DNA of 64,000 nt from Candidatus Methylacidiphilum fumarolicum. GTDB taxonomy: Bacteria > Verrucomicrobiota > Verrucomicrobiia > Methylacidiphilales > Methylacidiphilaceae. The DNA lies in the NCBI RefSeq assembly GCF_949774925.1, contig NZ_OX458932.1, positions 1,488,001 through 1,552,000 on the forward strand, given 5' to 3'. The position numbers and the translations under genes were made by a program. Shown here in pieces: positions 27,569-37,536 of this stretch. How positions within the stretch are numbered: position 1 is the stretch's first letter; every line of letters starts with the position of its first letter. The notes under the pieces were generated by a model. That model had not been told where the DNA came from, made no database searches, and saw only the letters and a list, made by a program, of their open reading frames with translations.

Positions 27569-28687
27569 ATGAGTTTCAATATTCAACCTTTCCATATTCC
27601 CAAGCGATTATTGATGGGGCCAGGCCCTAGTCCTGTGCACCCGTCAGTTCTTGAAAAAATGAGCTGTGCACCCATAGGCCATCTAGACCCCTTTTTTCTT
27701 TCTCTGATGGAAGAAATAAAGACAATGCTAAGAGCTGTGTTTCAGACTTCCAATGAATTTACTTTTCCGATCAGTGGCACGGGAAGTGCAGGTATGGAGT
27801 TTTGTCTTGTCAACTTAATAGAGCCGCAAGATAGGGTGCTTGTAGGAATTAATGGGCTTTTTGGCAGACGTATTGCTGATCTAGCAATAAAACTGGGGGC
27901 AGAAGTCAAAACCCTAGAAGTCCCATGGGGACAATCGATCGAAGTCGAGCAGCTTAAAGAGGCGATATCAAAGGAAAAGCCCAAAGTTGTGGCTTTAGTG
28001 CATGCTGAAACCTCAACTGGAATTTGCAATCCAATGGAAGAACTGGCTCCCATTGTTGCTGAAAGCGGTGCTTTGTTCATTCTTGATACGGTCACTTCTC
28101 TTGGAGGATCCCCTGTTTTTATCGATCAATGGAAAGTGGATGCCACCTTTAGCGCCACCCAAAAATGCATAGGCTCTCCACCTGGATTATCGCCTGTTTC
28201 CTTTAGCCCTAGAGCCCTTGATGTGATAGCGAAAAGAAAAACGAAAATTCCCAGTTGGTATTTTGATTGTTCTCTCCTTTATGGTTACTGGGGACATGAA
28301 CGGCTCTACCATCACACTGCACCGATTAATAATAACTATGGACTGCATCAATCCCTAAGACTAATTCTGGAAGAAGGACTGCAAAATAGATGGCAACGGC
28401 ATTATCAAGCTCATTTGATGCTAAAAGAAGGACTATCCCAACTCGGTTTGAAGTTTTTTACTCCCGAAGACCGTCGCCTCTGGCAACTCAATGCGATCAC
28501 AGTTCCAGATGAAAAAACTGAAGCTTTCCTACGTAAAAAACTGCTTGATGCTTATGGAATCGAAATCGGACCTGGGTTAGGACCTCTCAAAGGAAAAATA
28601 TGGAGGATTGGTCTTATGGCAGAAGGGGCAAGGAAAGAAAATATTGAGAGATTACTCGAAGCTTTGAAAAAAATTTTATCAAGATGA
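27569..28687 (+). CDS. PLP-dependent alanine/serine-glyoxylate aminotransferase family
   Basis: This is a class-V fold aminotransferase. LLMGPGPSPVHPSVL and ISGTGSAGMEFCLVNL are conserved in the AGXT/SGAT group. LVHAETSTGICNPME precedes the PLP-ring Asp in LFILDTVTSLGG. ATQKCIGSPPGLSPVSF contains the Schiff-base lysine. It most likely converts glyoxylate to glycine with alanine or serine as donor. That would remove glyoxylate formed by phosphoglycolate salvage in a Calvin-cycle autotroph, or serve the serine pathway. A glcD-like gene at 63 kb supports the first reading. The 3' end overlaps the convergent arsC-like gene by nine bases. Confidence 0.88.
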   Translation: MSFNIQPFHIPKRLLMGPGPSPVHPSVLEKMSCAPIGHLDPFFLSLMEEIKTMLRAVFQTSNEFTFPISGTGSAGMEFCLVNLIEPQDRVLVGINGLFGRRIADLAIKLGAEVKTLEVPWGQSIEVEQLKEAISKEKPKVVALVHAETSTGICNPMEELAPIVAESGALFILDTVTSLGGSPVFIDQWKVDATFSATQKCIGSPPGLSPVSFSPRALDVIAKRKTKIPSWYFDCSLLYGYWGHERLYHHTAPINNNYGLHQSLRLILEEGLQNRWQRHYQAHLMLKEGLSQLGLKFFTPEDRRLWQLNAITVPDEKTEAFLRKKLLDAYGIEIGPGLGPLKGKIWRIGLMAEGARKENIERLLEALKKILSR

Positions 28688-29083
28688 ACGATTAAAAACG
28701 GAGTGAAGGAATTCTTTAATGCATTCAGGGGGCCTTCCAAGAATCGCTTTATCTTCAATTTCAAGAATCGGTCTTTGAATGAGTTCAGGATGGGCAGCCA
28801 TTATTTCAATCAATGCTTCATCACTAAACGGATGCTTATCAAGCTTAAGTTCAGTAAAGGTCTCTTCCTTGGTTCTTAATATTTCAATAGGCTTTTTGCC
28901 CATCTTTTTTAAAAGCTCTGCCCATTTTTCTTTGCTTAGAGGATGGCTAAAATAGTCAATTTTTTCATAATCGACTTTCATTTCATCTAGAATGCCAACC
29001 GCCTTACGGCAAGTAGAACAAGTAGGTTTGATATAAATAAGAACTTTGTGAGCCATTCGCTTTGTCAATTTATTGCTGAGCAT
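28679..29083 (-). CDS. ArsC/Spx-family thioredoxin-fold protein
   Basis: The motif KPTCSTCRKAVGILDEM is the ArsC/YffB/Spx-type redox site with a CxxC pair. ILRTKEETFTELKL and IQRPILEIEDKAILGRPPE match the RP loop that contacts arsenate or glutathione in this fold. It could be a glutaredoxin-dependent arsenate reductase or an uncharacterised YffB-like reductase; no ars genes are near. MAHKVLIYIK (29056) is a plausible alternative start. Confidence 0.8.
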   Translation of the reverse strand: MLSNKLTKRMAHKVLIYIKPTCSTCRKAVGILDEMKVDYEKIDYFSHPLSKEKWAELLKKMGKKPIEILRTKEETFTELKLDKHPFSDEALIEIMAAHPELIQRPILEIEDKAILGRPPECIKEFLHSVFNRSS

Positions 29084-29250
29084 TGAAAAAAGTCAATAGA
29101 TTTAGAGAAAAGAAAAAACTAACTCAGAAGAAAAGCCCTAATTGATTATCAGTTTAGGATAAATGAACCATCTTAAGCAAAAAAACTAAGGATTAAAAGA
29201 AAGCTCAAAGCCACTACCAAGCCAAGCCCTGACTACAGACGTTAACCCTT

Positions 29251-30192
29251 TTAGGGAACATTCTCCCTATATCGACAAAACCAACCCAATACCGTAAACT
29301 CTTGAGCCCATTGCAATAGCTGTAGCTCAGAGAAATTTTCTTCCCCCTTATCATTGTCTGTTACAAACGCTTCACAAGCTTCATAAAGAGTATGCCCCTT
29401 TTCTAAGAGACTCAAAAAACGAAAGACTTGGTACTCAACTGGTTTAATATAAGGAACATTCCTAAACCGATGCACTACTACCCAATGCTTTTGTCTTCTA
29501 AGAGAGAAAGACCGTTTGGGTTTTTTAAGTGGTTGCTTGCGCCTATAAACTATCCCCATTTCTAAAGTACCGATACCAGATTTTTCTAAACCGAAAAGTA
29601 GAAAATCTTCGATTGCGTATTGAAGCTCAAGCAGGCTGATATGCGGTTGAAGGCCTATTCTCAGAACTTCAGGTTTTGCTTCCATAATATCCTTAGAAGA
29701 TAAAGAAGGATAGTCTGGGGCATCAAAAGCTTTAAACAGAGCCCTTTCCAATCGAACCATGTCTACAGCCGCTTCTTGAGAAGTGGCACCTAAAAAATCT
29801 GGATTTTCTCTTAAAAAGGCTTCTAATTCTGATCCAATATCTCCAAGTCTAGCAGAGCGAGGCGGATATTTCCCTAAATAGGCTTCTACCAGTTTTCTAA
29901 ATCGCCTTTTTCCAATAAGATAGCTTAACCCGCTAAAATCCTGATAGAAAGCCTCTAGCATTTTAAACCAATATTGTTGGTTGTAAACTTCTAGGCGTTC
30001 TAAGCTGGTCATCGTCCGACTAGGTTCAAAGATCCTTTGTGCCAATGCCTCAATAGACTCCCCATCTTCGGCCATTTTCCTTATCCGATCCTTTGAATTA
30101 AGCGGACGACGGATCAAGGTTAGAACCAATCGCTGAAGCTTTCTCAAGCTTTCAGGACTTTCCGCATCTAGGGTCTGTAGATTGATAGGCAT
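29251..30192 (-). CDS. bufC: BufC-like protein (DUF2063 domain), partner of the MNIO enzyme
   Basis: The N-terminal 100 residues hold the DUF2063 pattern, with ERLEVYNQQYWFKMLEAFYQDF, then YPPRSARLGDIGSELEAFL. These proteins partner with DUF692/MNIO enzymes, probably as precursor-recognition factors. The C-terminal half (VVHRFRNVPYIKPVEYQVFRFL) fits the usual variable domain. It overlaps the 3' end of bufB by 41 bases, a sign of tight coupling. It is third in a bufA-bufB-bufC operon. Confidence 0.85.
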   Translation of the reverse strand: MPINLQTLDAESPESLRKLQRLVLTLIRRPLNSKDRIRKMAEDGESIEALAQRIFEPSRTMTSLERLEVYNQQYWFKMLEAFYQDFSGLSYLIGKRRFRKLVEAYLGKYPPRSARLGDIGSELEAFLRENPDFLGATSQEAAVDMVRLERALFKAFDAPDYPSLSSKDIMEAKPEVLRIGLQPHISLLELQYAIEDFLLFGLEKSGIGTLEMGIVYRRKQPLKKPKRSFSLRRQKHWVVVHRFRNVPYIKPVEYQVFRFLSLLEKGHTLYEACEAFVTDNDKGEENFSELQLLQWAQEFTVLGWFCRYRENVP

Positions 30193-31015
30193 CGATAAAC
30201 GCTTTGGCTTTTAAGGCTTCCTGATAGACCTCCTCAAAAGAAGGAATGGCATCATCCCATTCAAGAAGGGTTGGCCGTGGACCACTCCGTCGAATAACCT
30301 CGCTGTAGAGTCCCCACACCGCTGATGATACAGGCTGATCATGGGTATCAAGGATATACTTTGGAAGTCGACTATGTCCAGCAATGTGAAACTGTATGAC
30401 TCGTTCTAAAGGAATATGGTCCAAATAAACTAGCGGATCAAATCCGTGGTTTTGCGAGTTGACATATAGGTTATTCACATCAAGGAGGATGCCACAGTCA
30501 GCCGTTTCAACCACTTCGGTTAAAAACTCCCACTCCGCCATTTTAGAAGAGCGATACTGGGCATAACTACTGATGTTTTCCACCCCAATCGGAACTTCCA
30601 GAAAATCCTGTGCTTCTTTTATTTTTTGAGCCGTCAGTTTTGCTGCCGCTAGGGTATAAGGCATAGGTAAAAGATCATGGACATAGGTTCCATCCACACT
30701 ACCCCAAGCTAAATGGTCCGATACCCAGGGGGTTTTTGTTTTTTTAATAAGTTTTTTCAGTCGCTTTAAATGCTCACGATCTAGCGGATCAACCGACCCA
30801 AAATACAACCCTACCCCATGCGGCACTACTTTATAACTTTCCAGTATCTTATCCAATAGAATCTCTGGCTTTCCTCCATTACCCATAAAGTTTTCAGAAA
30901 TAACCTCAAACCAGCTCACTCCTGGCTTCTTCTCCAATATATGCTGGTAATGAGGGATTCTTAAGCCAATCCCTATTCCATAGGCCTCGAAAAACTTTGA
31001 AAACTTCACAGACAT
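30152..31015 (-). CDS. bufB: BufB-like multinuclear non-haem iron oxygenase (DUF692/MNIO)
   Basis: This is a TIM-barrel DUF692 enzyme that modifies cysteines of a precursor peptide, as in bufferin and methanobactin-type pathways. Its signature residues are visible: GIGLRIPHYQHIL and WFEVISENFMG at the start, HGVGLYFGS, SDHLAWGS, VENISSYA, LLDVNNLYVNSQNHG, FHIAGHS and DTHDQPV. Together they supply the His/Asp/Glu ligands of the iron centre. I start at the ATG 31015, which has an SD (aggga) just upstream; the TTG at 31030 is less likely. It lies between the precursor gene and bufC. Confidence 0.93.
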   Translation of the reverse strand: MSVKFSKFFEAYGIGIGLRIPHYQHILEKKPGVSWFEVISENFMGNGGKPEILLDKILESYKVVPHGVGLYFGSVDPLDREHLKRLKKLIKKTKTPWVSDHLAWGSVDGTYVHDLLPMPYTLAAAKLTAQKIKEAQDFLEVPIGVENISSYAQYRSSKMAEWEFLTEVVETADCGILLDVNNLYVNSQNHGFDPLVYLDHIPLERVIQFHIAGHSRLPKYILDTHDQPVSSAVWGLYSEVIRRSGPRPTLLEWDDAIPSFEEVYQEALKAKAFIDAYQSTDPRCGKS

Positions 31016-31069
31016 GCTTTCCCTATGCAAAAAGAGGCACAGAGATAGATTCTAAACAAAGTAAAAAAC

Positions 31070-31303
31070 TTAACACCAACAAGAGGTTTTCGATTCTGAG
31101 CTTTGAGGTTCTTCACCCTTCTTGCTTTTTTTCTTTCCTTTGCAGCTTTGCTTTCCTTTACAACTCATCTCGGCAAAGGCTCTAGGATCTGCTGATTTTC
31201 CAGCTAATTTATCCAGGTTTTTCACCTGCCCATTCAGAGCTGTTCCTGCAAGCATTCCAACCATAACCGTGCCAACAACTGCAGAACGAAGTTGTTTTTT
31301 CAT
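31070..31303 (-). CDS. bufA: Bufferin-type RiPP precursor peptide (BufA-like)
   Basis: This 77-residue peptide has a signal-like N-terminus (MKKQLRSAVVGTVMVGMLAG) and a Cys/Lys-rich tail. The core contains SCKGKQSCKGKKKSKK and ends TSCWC, giving Cys at 48, 54, 75 and 77. Repeated CKGK motifs are typical of precursors found beside DUF692 enzymes. Those enzymes convert cysteines to copper-binding thiooxazole-type residues, and the product is exported to the periplasm to buffer copper. Its immediate downstream neighbours are bufB and bufC. For a copper-dependent methanotroph this suggests protection against, or trapping of, periplasmic copper. Confidence 0.85.
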   Translation of the reverse strand: MKKQLRSAVVGTVMVGMLAGTALNGQVKNLDKLAGKSADPRAFAEMSCKGKQSCKGKKKSKKGEEPQSSESKTSCWC

Positions 31304-31775
31304 CCAATTTCACGGGAAACCCCGACCTTCAGACTGGGGAGGGATAGCGCGGCGGCCTGAGCCGCCCCTGTTCCCGCATCTCCTTTCTCTAATGCTATCT
31401 TGGTTCATAAATATCCATAAGGGAAGAGAGAGGAGGTTTCACTACGTCTCCCCCCTTCCCAGGGCTTACGCCACATCCGACTTTTGTTGGTGATGGAGCC
31501 AGGCTGGCGTTCCCGACTCGCTTCCCTCGAGAAAGTGTGCGACCGGCTACCCGCATGCGCAGGAGAAGGGAACCTTCGGCGCTTTGTCTTGTGCCTGCAT
31601 GATCCCCTCCTTCCAGGGTCCAGGACTGAGGAAGTGTCCAGGATTGGGTCTTGTATAACCTATCGCTCACGTTGTTATTTCTTTGCATCGACACTGCTCC
31701 GTAACTGACCCTGATCAACTCGGCTTGTAGTTACCTACAAGCCCCTCCCATTGAGGGAGGGGTAGTTGACATTTT
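31304..31775 (-). mobile_element. Non-autonomous IS605-like relic (internally deleted)
   Basis: The segment is richer in GC than its flanks. A perfect hairpin CCCCTCCC/GGGAGGGG at 31742-31762 resembles an IS605 left-end structure. On the other side, 31310-31385 carries GC-rich inverted stretches (for example ggcggcc/ggccgcc) and a ggtcggggttt-like terminus. The minus frame 31395-31718 is open and Arg/Gly-rich like a decayed TnpB tail, but no RuvC or zinc residues can be read. I infer a deletion derivative mobilised in trans; the exact borders are not certain. Confidence 0.4.
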
Positions 31776-32086
31776 CTATATTCCTTTTAGAAGATTCGCT
31801 CTTTTTCTTTTATCCTTTGATAACAACTTCTACAAGAAAAAAACCAATTATATTTTTTGAAAAATCTTGAATTTGCAACCCTTTGCAATCCCATTTTACC
31901 ATGTCACTTCTCTTGACTCTTTCTTCCAAAATCCTACAATAAATAAAACGCTTAGGCCTAAAAGCTGCTTTGCTCCAATCTAGAGTTTATGGAAAAATGA
32001 TCTTTTGCTTTTCTTTCTCACTCCCCCTTTTATCTTTATATACTTTTTATGCTTTTTTAAAATTAAACCAACCAAAGGTTTAGTTT
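31776..32086. other. Intergenic region upstream of glgX
   Basis: AT-rich, no gene. It should contain the glgX promoter. A short in-frame Met upstream of the chosen start was not used, because similarity to GlgX begins near 32087. Confidence 0.35.
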
Positions 32087-34228
32087 ATGGAAAAAGATAC
32101 CATCTATACCGCATTGCCTGGCCGAATCTATCCTTTAGGAGCAACCTGGGATGGGCAAGGCGTCAACTTCGCTCTCTATTCCGAACATGCCACCAAAGTC
32201 GAGCTTTGCCTGTTTGACTCAGCGGGAAAGGAAACAAAAATACCGATAACCGATTGTACTGATTACATCTGGACTGTCTATATTCCCTCCCTTTCACCAG
32301 GACAGTTGTATGGCTACAGAGTTCATGGTCCCTATGAACCTCAGGCAGGGCATCGGTTTAATCCTCACAAACTCTTGCTCGATCCTTACGCTAAACTTGT
32401 CAAAGGTGAACTCAACTGGAATGAGGCTGTTTTTGGTTACAAGATAAATGACCCTCAATCCGATCTTTCTTTTAACGAGACAGACAGTGCTCCCTATGTT
32501 CCTCTATCGGTCGTAGTAGATTCCAAGCAGTCCCCAGGAAAAAAGGAGCCTAAGCCATCTATCCCTTGGCATAAGACCATCATTTATGAGCTACACGTCA
32601 AAGGATTTACTCAGAAAAATGAAAAAATCCCACCAGAATTCCGAGGAACTTTTTTAGGCTTAGCTTCCCAACCCGCCATTGACCATCTGCTTAATCTAGG
32701 GATTACAGCAGTGGAATTAATGCCCATCCATCAACATATCTCTGAAGAACATTTGATAAGAAAAGGACTGGTGAACTACTGGGGTTATAATACTATAAGT
32801 TTTTTTGCTCCCGATCAGCGTTTTGTAGCTTCTCAAACAGATCTTGACCCCATTACTCAATTTAAAACCATGGTCCAAGCCCTGCATGCCGCAGGGATCG
32901 AAATCATTCTCGATGTTGTTTACAATCACACAGCCGAAGGCAATCAATTAGGCCCTACCCTTTGCTTCAGAGGCATTGACAATGCTGCTTACTATAGACT
33001 TTCTGTTGATAACCCTAGATACTACATGGATTTTAGTGGCTGTGGCAATGGATTTAACATGCAAAACCCAAGAGTTATCCAGCTGATCATGGACAGTCTT
33101 CGCTACTGGGTAGAAACGATGGGAGTTGATGGGTTTCGTTTTGATCTAGCAAGTGCTCTTGCTAGAGAACTCTATGAAGTGGATAAACTATCAACTTTTT
33201 TCGATGCCATTTTGCAAGATCCCATTCTTTCTCAGGTAAAACTCATTGCTGAGCCGTGGGATGTAGGAGATGGGGGCTATCAAGTTGGCAATTTCCCTGT
33301 CAGATGGGCTGAATGGAATGGTAGATACCGAGATGATGTGAGAAAATTCTGGAAAGGGGATCTTGGCACATTGCCTGAGTTTGCCAATCGGCTGGCAGGT
33401 TCGAGTGATCTGTATGAGCAGAGTGGACGAAAACCCTATGCAAGCATTAACTTTGTTACTTGCCATGATGGTTTTACTCTCATGGATCTTGTAAGCTACA
33501 ACCAGAAGCATAACGAAGCCAATCTAGAAGAAAATAGAGATGGGAATAACGATAATAATAGCTGGAATTGCGGAATAGAAGGTCCAACCGATGATAAATC
33601 AATTTTAGAGCTTAGAACACGACAGAGAAAAAATTTTCTTGCAACACTCCTTTTTTCCATTGGAGTGCCAATGCTCCTTGCTGGAGATGAATTAGGCCAT
33701 AGTCAAAAAGGAAATAACAATGCTTACTGTCAGGACAATGAATTGACATGGTTAGACTGGAATTTGGAAGAAGAAAAGAAGGAATTTCTGCAATTTATTA
33801 TAACATTGATCAAAATCCGTAAGGAAGAACCGGTGTTTCAAAGAAGCAAATTTTTTCATGGAAGAACAATCCGTGGTACAAACATAAAAGATATTCTTTG
33901 GTTGGACTGTGATGGCAGCCCTTTAACGGATGAAAAGTGGAACGCAGGATTTATTAAATCCTTTCAAGTCTATATGGCAGGTGATCTCATAGGAGATATT
34001 GATTCAGAGGGTAAACCCATAAAAGGAAATTCTATCTTGATCTGTTTTAATGGGTCTGAAAATGACATTGTCTTCAAGTTGCCGACAAGAAGAAATAATC
34101 GCAGTTGGACTAGAGTGATCGACACATCCTATGGGCAGCTTTCTGCAGAAGACTTTCCTGGAGAATCTACTTACCAACTAAAAGATCGGTCCCTGGCTCT
34201 CTTTAGAGGATTAAGACCAAAAGAATAA
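32087..34228 (+). CDS. glgX: Glycogen debranching enzyme, isoamylase type (GlgX/TreX)
   Basis: This enzyme hydrolyses alpha-1,6 branches of glycogen. An N-terminal CBM48-type domain (YPLGATWDGQGVNFALYSEH) precedes a GH13 barrel. Its motifs are DVVYNHTAEG, DGFRFDLASALAREL (nucleophile Asp), LIAEPWDVGDGGYQVG (acid Glu) and FVTCHDGFTLMD (His-Asp). NEANLEENRDGNNDNNSWNCG is a typical GlgX loop. The length of 713 residues is normal. The gene appears monocistronic. With the GT4/GH57/GH13 group and the GH15 gene it indicates turnover of an internal alpha-glucan store. Confidence 0.95.
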   Translation: MEKDTIYTALPGRIYPLGATWDGQGVNFALYSEHATKVELCLFDSAGKETKIPITDCTDYIWTVYIPSLSPGQLYGYRVHGPYEPQAGHRFNPHKLLLDPYAKLVKGELNWNEAVFGYKINDPQSDLSFNETDSAPYVPLSVVVDSKQSPGKKEPKPSIPWHKTIIYELHVKGFTQKNEKIPPEFRGTFLGLASQPAIDHLLNLGITAVELMPIHQHISEEHLIRKGLVNYWGYNTISFFAPDQRFVASQTDLDPITQFKTMVQALHAAGIEIILDVVYNHTAEGNQLGPTLCFRGIDNAAYYRLSVDNPRYYMDFSGCGNGFNMQNPRVIQLIMDSLRYWVETMGVDGFRFDLASALARELYEVDKLSTFFDAILQDPILSQVKLIAEPWDVGDGGYQVGNFPVRWAEWNGRYRDDVRKFWKGDLGTLPEFANRLAGSSDLYEQSGRKPYASINFVTCHDGFTLMDLVSYNQKHNEANLEENRDGNNDNNSWNCGIEGPTDDKSILELRTRQRKNFLATLLFSIGVPMLLAGDELGHSQKGNNNAYCQDNELTWLDWNLEEEKKEFLQFIITLIKIRKEEPVFQRSKFFHGRTIRGTNIKDILWLDCDGSPLTDEKWNAGFIKSFQVYMAGDLIGDIDSEGKPIKGNSILICFNGSENDIVFKLPTRRNNRSWTRVIDTSYGQLSAEDFPGESTYQLKDRSLALFRGLRPKE

Positions 34229-34665
34229 GAGAATTTCTTTTTTCTTCTATTCCTACTCAGTCTTCTCTTGCTCTTTGGCAAAATGAGAACCTTCCCGGTT
34301 TGAATGCTAGAGATTCATAAAGCGATCAGACTGGACATTAAGCCGCCCTGGCTCACTTCGGTGAGTTCCCACTGCTGGCGAGCTGTCTACATTGCTCCCT
34401 TCCCAAGCAAACCGGTCAATGCCCAACTCGTCACCAACCCTACCACCATTGGCTCATCTACTTCCTAATTCACCCCTTGTCGCCTCACAGCCTTCAAACC
34501 TTTATGTACTTTACATCCAACAGAATGAGCTGCATAGGCATAGATATCTATCAGTAGTGCTGCTGAGTGATCACATGATGAATTGTGCAAGCCTCTAGGA
34601 AACTAACAGGATGGGAGGGTGGATGGAGAAAAAAAATCTGTTTTTATTATTTTTAAGGTTCTTTT
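34229..34665. other. Intergenic, possible decayed coding sequence on the minus strand
   Basis: The 34330-34620 part is more GC-rich than its surroundings. Minus-strand readings give short fragments such as LIDIYAYAAHSVGCKVHKGL broken by stops. I could not match them to a known gene. It may be an old insertion. Confidence 0.25.
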
Positions 34666-35463
34666 TTATCTCTCTGACTTTGTAGCCACAACCAATATAC
34701 AGAGATGTTTTCTTTCAATGCCTTTTGGAGTCCTTAATTTTTCAAGATCTCTTTTAATATCCGCAAGAATTTGAGACTTATGTTCCAAAGGAATTTGAGA
34801 AAGGAAATTTCCAAAGCTGCTTGACTCCAGAAAAGTAATCAGTGCTTCAGGGCTATGTGAAAAGGTTGAATATTCAAAAAGGCGGAACTGTTCGATGTGA
34901 AGCCCACTTTTATTGATTAGCGATTTAATTTCTTCAGAACTCAATAGGAAAGGTGAAAATGAAAATTCAAAGGCATTTTTAACGTATTTTCTTACGGATT
35001 GCTCGACTAGTTCCCGAATCGTAGTTTTGTAATTTTTATCACCCGTTGATATTCCAACTCTTCCCCCAGGCTTTAAAATTCTTTTTATCTGTTCTAAAGC
35101 CTCTGCTTTGTTCTCTATCCAGTGAAAAACACTATTCAAAAGGATACAATCAAAAGAATTTTCTTGGAACCGATGCAAATCCAAAGTTCCCCCCACTTCA
35201 AAAAAAAGATTTTTCGTTTCTTTTTCTTTTGCAATTTTGATCCTATAGGGCAATGGATCAATTCCAATAATTTTCCCACCTCTCAGTAATTCTGAAATGT
35301 ATTGAGTCAGTCTTCCTGTGCCACACCCAATGTCTAACACAAAGTCTGATGACTTTATTTTAAGCATGTTAATGAGGACCTTGCCATGGAAGAATTGTGA
35401 ATCGCTAAATTTTTCGTAGCTCTCGGCAAGTTCAATAGAATCTAAATCAAAACGAAGCTGCAT
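34666..35463 (-). CDS. Class I SAM-dependent methyltransferase
   Basis: The SAM-binding motif I is FVLDIGCGTGRLTQYI (residues 41-56), followed by GGKIIGIDPLPYRIKIAKE with the ribose-binding Asp. FDCILLNSVFHWIENKAEALEQI is the post-motif region typical of small-molecule methyltransferases of the trans-aconitate/ubiquinone type. ILKPGGRVGISTG closes the core. The substrate cannot be inferred from neighbours. Confidence 0.82.
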   Translation of the reverse strand: MQLRFDLDSIELAESYEKFSDSQFFHGKVLINMLKIKSSDFVLDIGCGTGRLTQYISELLRGGKIIGIDPLPYRIKIAKEKETKNLFFEVGGTLDLHRFQENSFDCILLNSVFHWIENKAEALEQIKRILKPGGRVGISTGDKNYKTTIRELVEQSVRKYVKNAFEFSFSPFLLSSEEIKSLINKSGLHIEQFRLFEYSTFSHSPEALITFLESSSFGNFLSQIPLEHKSQILADIKRDLEKLRTPKGIERKHLCILVVATKSER

Positions 35464-35691
35464 AAATACAAAAATACAAAGTATACTGATACCCTACAAA
35501 AGAATAAAACGATAGAAGGTTTCGAATAATTTTCCTTCCATTCTTTTATTCTTCGTTTCTTTTTCCTTATTTTCTATGTAAAAGATTTTTCTTGTGAATA
35601 AGGATTTCTCCCTGTGCATTCATTCTCACCGATATCTTAGAAAAACGGAGGGACTGCAATCAAACTTTAACGTACCGGAGGATGATTCTTG

Positions 35692-37536
35692 TCATTCCTC
35701 TTTTGCTTCAAGAACCTTGTTCAGATTATAAGCTGCACTAATTAATGAAAGATGGGTCAATGCTTGAGGAAAGTTCCCTAATGCCTCCCCACTAAACCCT
35801 ATTTCTTCGGCATACAAGCCTACATGATTGGCAAAGCCAAGCATCCTTTCAAATAGTAAATGAGCTTCTTCCAATAACTGAGGCCGATATTGACCGGCCC
35901 TAGTCAATGCTTCTACAAGCCAAAACGTACAGATATTAAAAGTCCCTTCTTTTCCTTCTAATCCATCGTCTGTTTTTCTTAAATTGTATCGATACACCAA
36001 GTTATTTGCTAAAAGCCCACCCTCATGGGAGGATCGCATAATAGCTTGCAAGGTGCTCAACATCATCGGATCTACGGGCGAAATAAAAAACACCAAAGGC
36101 ATCATCAGAATGGAGGCATCGAGTGCCTCACTCCCGGAGGATTGGACAAATGCCTTTTTCTTCGCATTCCATCCTTTTTCCATAATAAACATATAGATCT
36201 CATTACGAATCTTTCTCCACCTAGAAATATCGGCAGGAAAGGATCTTTTCTCTGCTAATCGCAAGCCACGATCCAAGGCTACCCAGCACATCAATTTTGA
36301 ATAGATAAAATGCCGCTTTTTCCCTCTGACTTCCCAGATCCCTTCATCTTCTAATTGCCAGTTTTCACAAACCCACTCAATAAGATGTTTGACTTCAAGC
36401 CATTCCTCAAAGGAAATTGGCGCCCCATACTTGTTACACAGATAAACGGCATCTAACAACTCTCCATAAATATCCAGTTGTAGTTGCTGATAGGCACCAT
36501 TACCCACTCGGACAGGTCTTGAACCTTTATATCCATCCAGATGGTTAAGCTCCATTTCTTTCAATTCATGCCTACCATCTATGCCATACATAATTTGTAA
36601 GGGTGGATTTTTTCTTGAAAAACCTCTATAAACCTTTGAAAGAAATTCCATGTAATTTTGAGCTTCTTCAGTGAAGCCAAGTCGCATAAATGCATAAATA
36701 GTGAAGGCAGAATCACGAATCCAACTAAACCTGTAATCCCAATTCCGGATGCCACCAATTTCTTCAGGAAGACTGGTCGTTGGTGCTGCTATGATGGCTC
36801 CTGTTGGCTTAAAAGTAAGCAGTTTTAAAGTTAAGGCTGAGCGATATACCATCTCACGCCATCTTCCCGAATATTTGCAACGAGCAATCCAATTCCTCCA
36901 ATAACAAACGGTTTGCCTAAAAAGATTTTCTGCTTCCCTACTCGATATATGCATCCCCCATTCGGAACCAGGTAAGAGTTGAACCAAAGCAAAGTCTGTG
37001 GTCTGTCCTTCCCTGAGAATAAACTTCGAAACCACCCCATTTTCGGAGATTTCTAGCGGTTTATCTGTCGTCAATAAAAGTCTTAGTTTTTCTGTTGAAA
37101 AAACTGCCCCAATGGTGGTGAGTTCTGTTTCATGCTGATCCTGGGCATAGTTGAAGGCAGGACGACATTCAAAACTAAAGCTTATCGTGCCTCTTACCGC
37201 TGTTAGACGGCGAATCAGCCGGAATCTATGCGATCCTGTATAATCTGTAGAGTTAACAGGCATAAAATCCGTCAGTTCAGCAGCTCCCTGTGTAGAAAGA
37301 AATCTTGTAACAAGGACGTTGGTCTCAGGCCAATAAAACTGTTTATAGCTGACATGGTGTTCCAAAGGAGCTATTTTAAAAAAACCTCCTTTTTTGTCAT
37401 CTAATAAGGCCCCAAAGACGCTTGGAGAATCAAAATAAGGAATGCACAACCAATCAATCGACCCATCCATGGCCACTAAGGCCACAGTGTGCATATCTCC
37501 AATGATGGCATGATTTTCAATTGGCTGATAAGCCAT
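35692..37536 (-). CDS. GH15 glucoamylase/trehalase-family protein
   Basis: The N-terminal domain starts [20 protein letters not shown] and [19 protein letters not shown], which is the GH15 beta-sandwich common in bacteria. [20 protein letters not shown] is the conserved start of the (alpha/alpha)6 barrel. The C-terminal part has [19 protein letters not shown] with a likely catalytic-base Glu region. There is no signal peptide, so the substrate is intracellular: glycogen-derived maltodextrin or trehalose. Its start is five bases from the wrbA stop on the same strand, so wrbA and this gene are likely one operon. The 5' 124 bases are duplicated at 52 kb. Confidence 0.9.
   Translation of the reverse strand: MAYQPIENHAIIGDMHTVALVAMDGSIDWLCIPYFDSPSVFGALLDDKKGGFFKIAPLEHHVSYKQFYWPETNVLVTRFLSTQGAAELTDFMPVNSTDYTGSHRFRLIRRLTAVRGTISFSFECRPAFNYAQDQHETELTTIGAVFSTEKLRLLLTTDKPLEISENGVVSKFILREGQTTDFALVQLLPGSEWGMHISSREAENLFRQTVCYWRNWIARCKYSGRWREMVYRSALTLKLLTFKPTGAIIAAPTTSLPEEIGGIRNWDYRFSWIRDSAFTIYAFMRLGFTEEAQNYMEFLSKVYRGFSRKNPPLQIMYGIDGRHELKEMELNHLDGYKGSRPVRVGNGAYQQLQLDIYGELLDAVYLCNKYGAPISFEEWLEVKHLIEWVCENWQLEDEGIWEVRGKKRHFIYSKLMCWVALDRGLRLAEKRSFPADISRWRKIRNEIYMFIMEKGWNAKKKAFVQSSGSEALDASILMMPLVFFISPVDPMMLSTLQAIMRSSHEGGLLANNLVYRYNLRKTDDGLEGKEGTFNICTFWLVEALTRAGQYRPQLLEEAHLLFERMLGFANHVGLYAEEIGFSGEALGNFPQALTHLSLISAAYNLNKVLEAKEE

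Noticed and set aside
36025-36258. Plus-strand ORFs within the GH15 gene
   Set aside because: Shadows of the conserved minus-strand gene.
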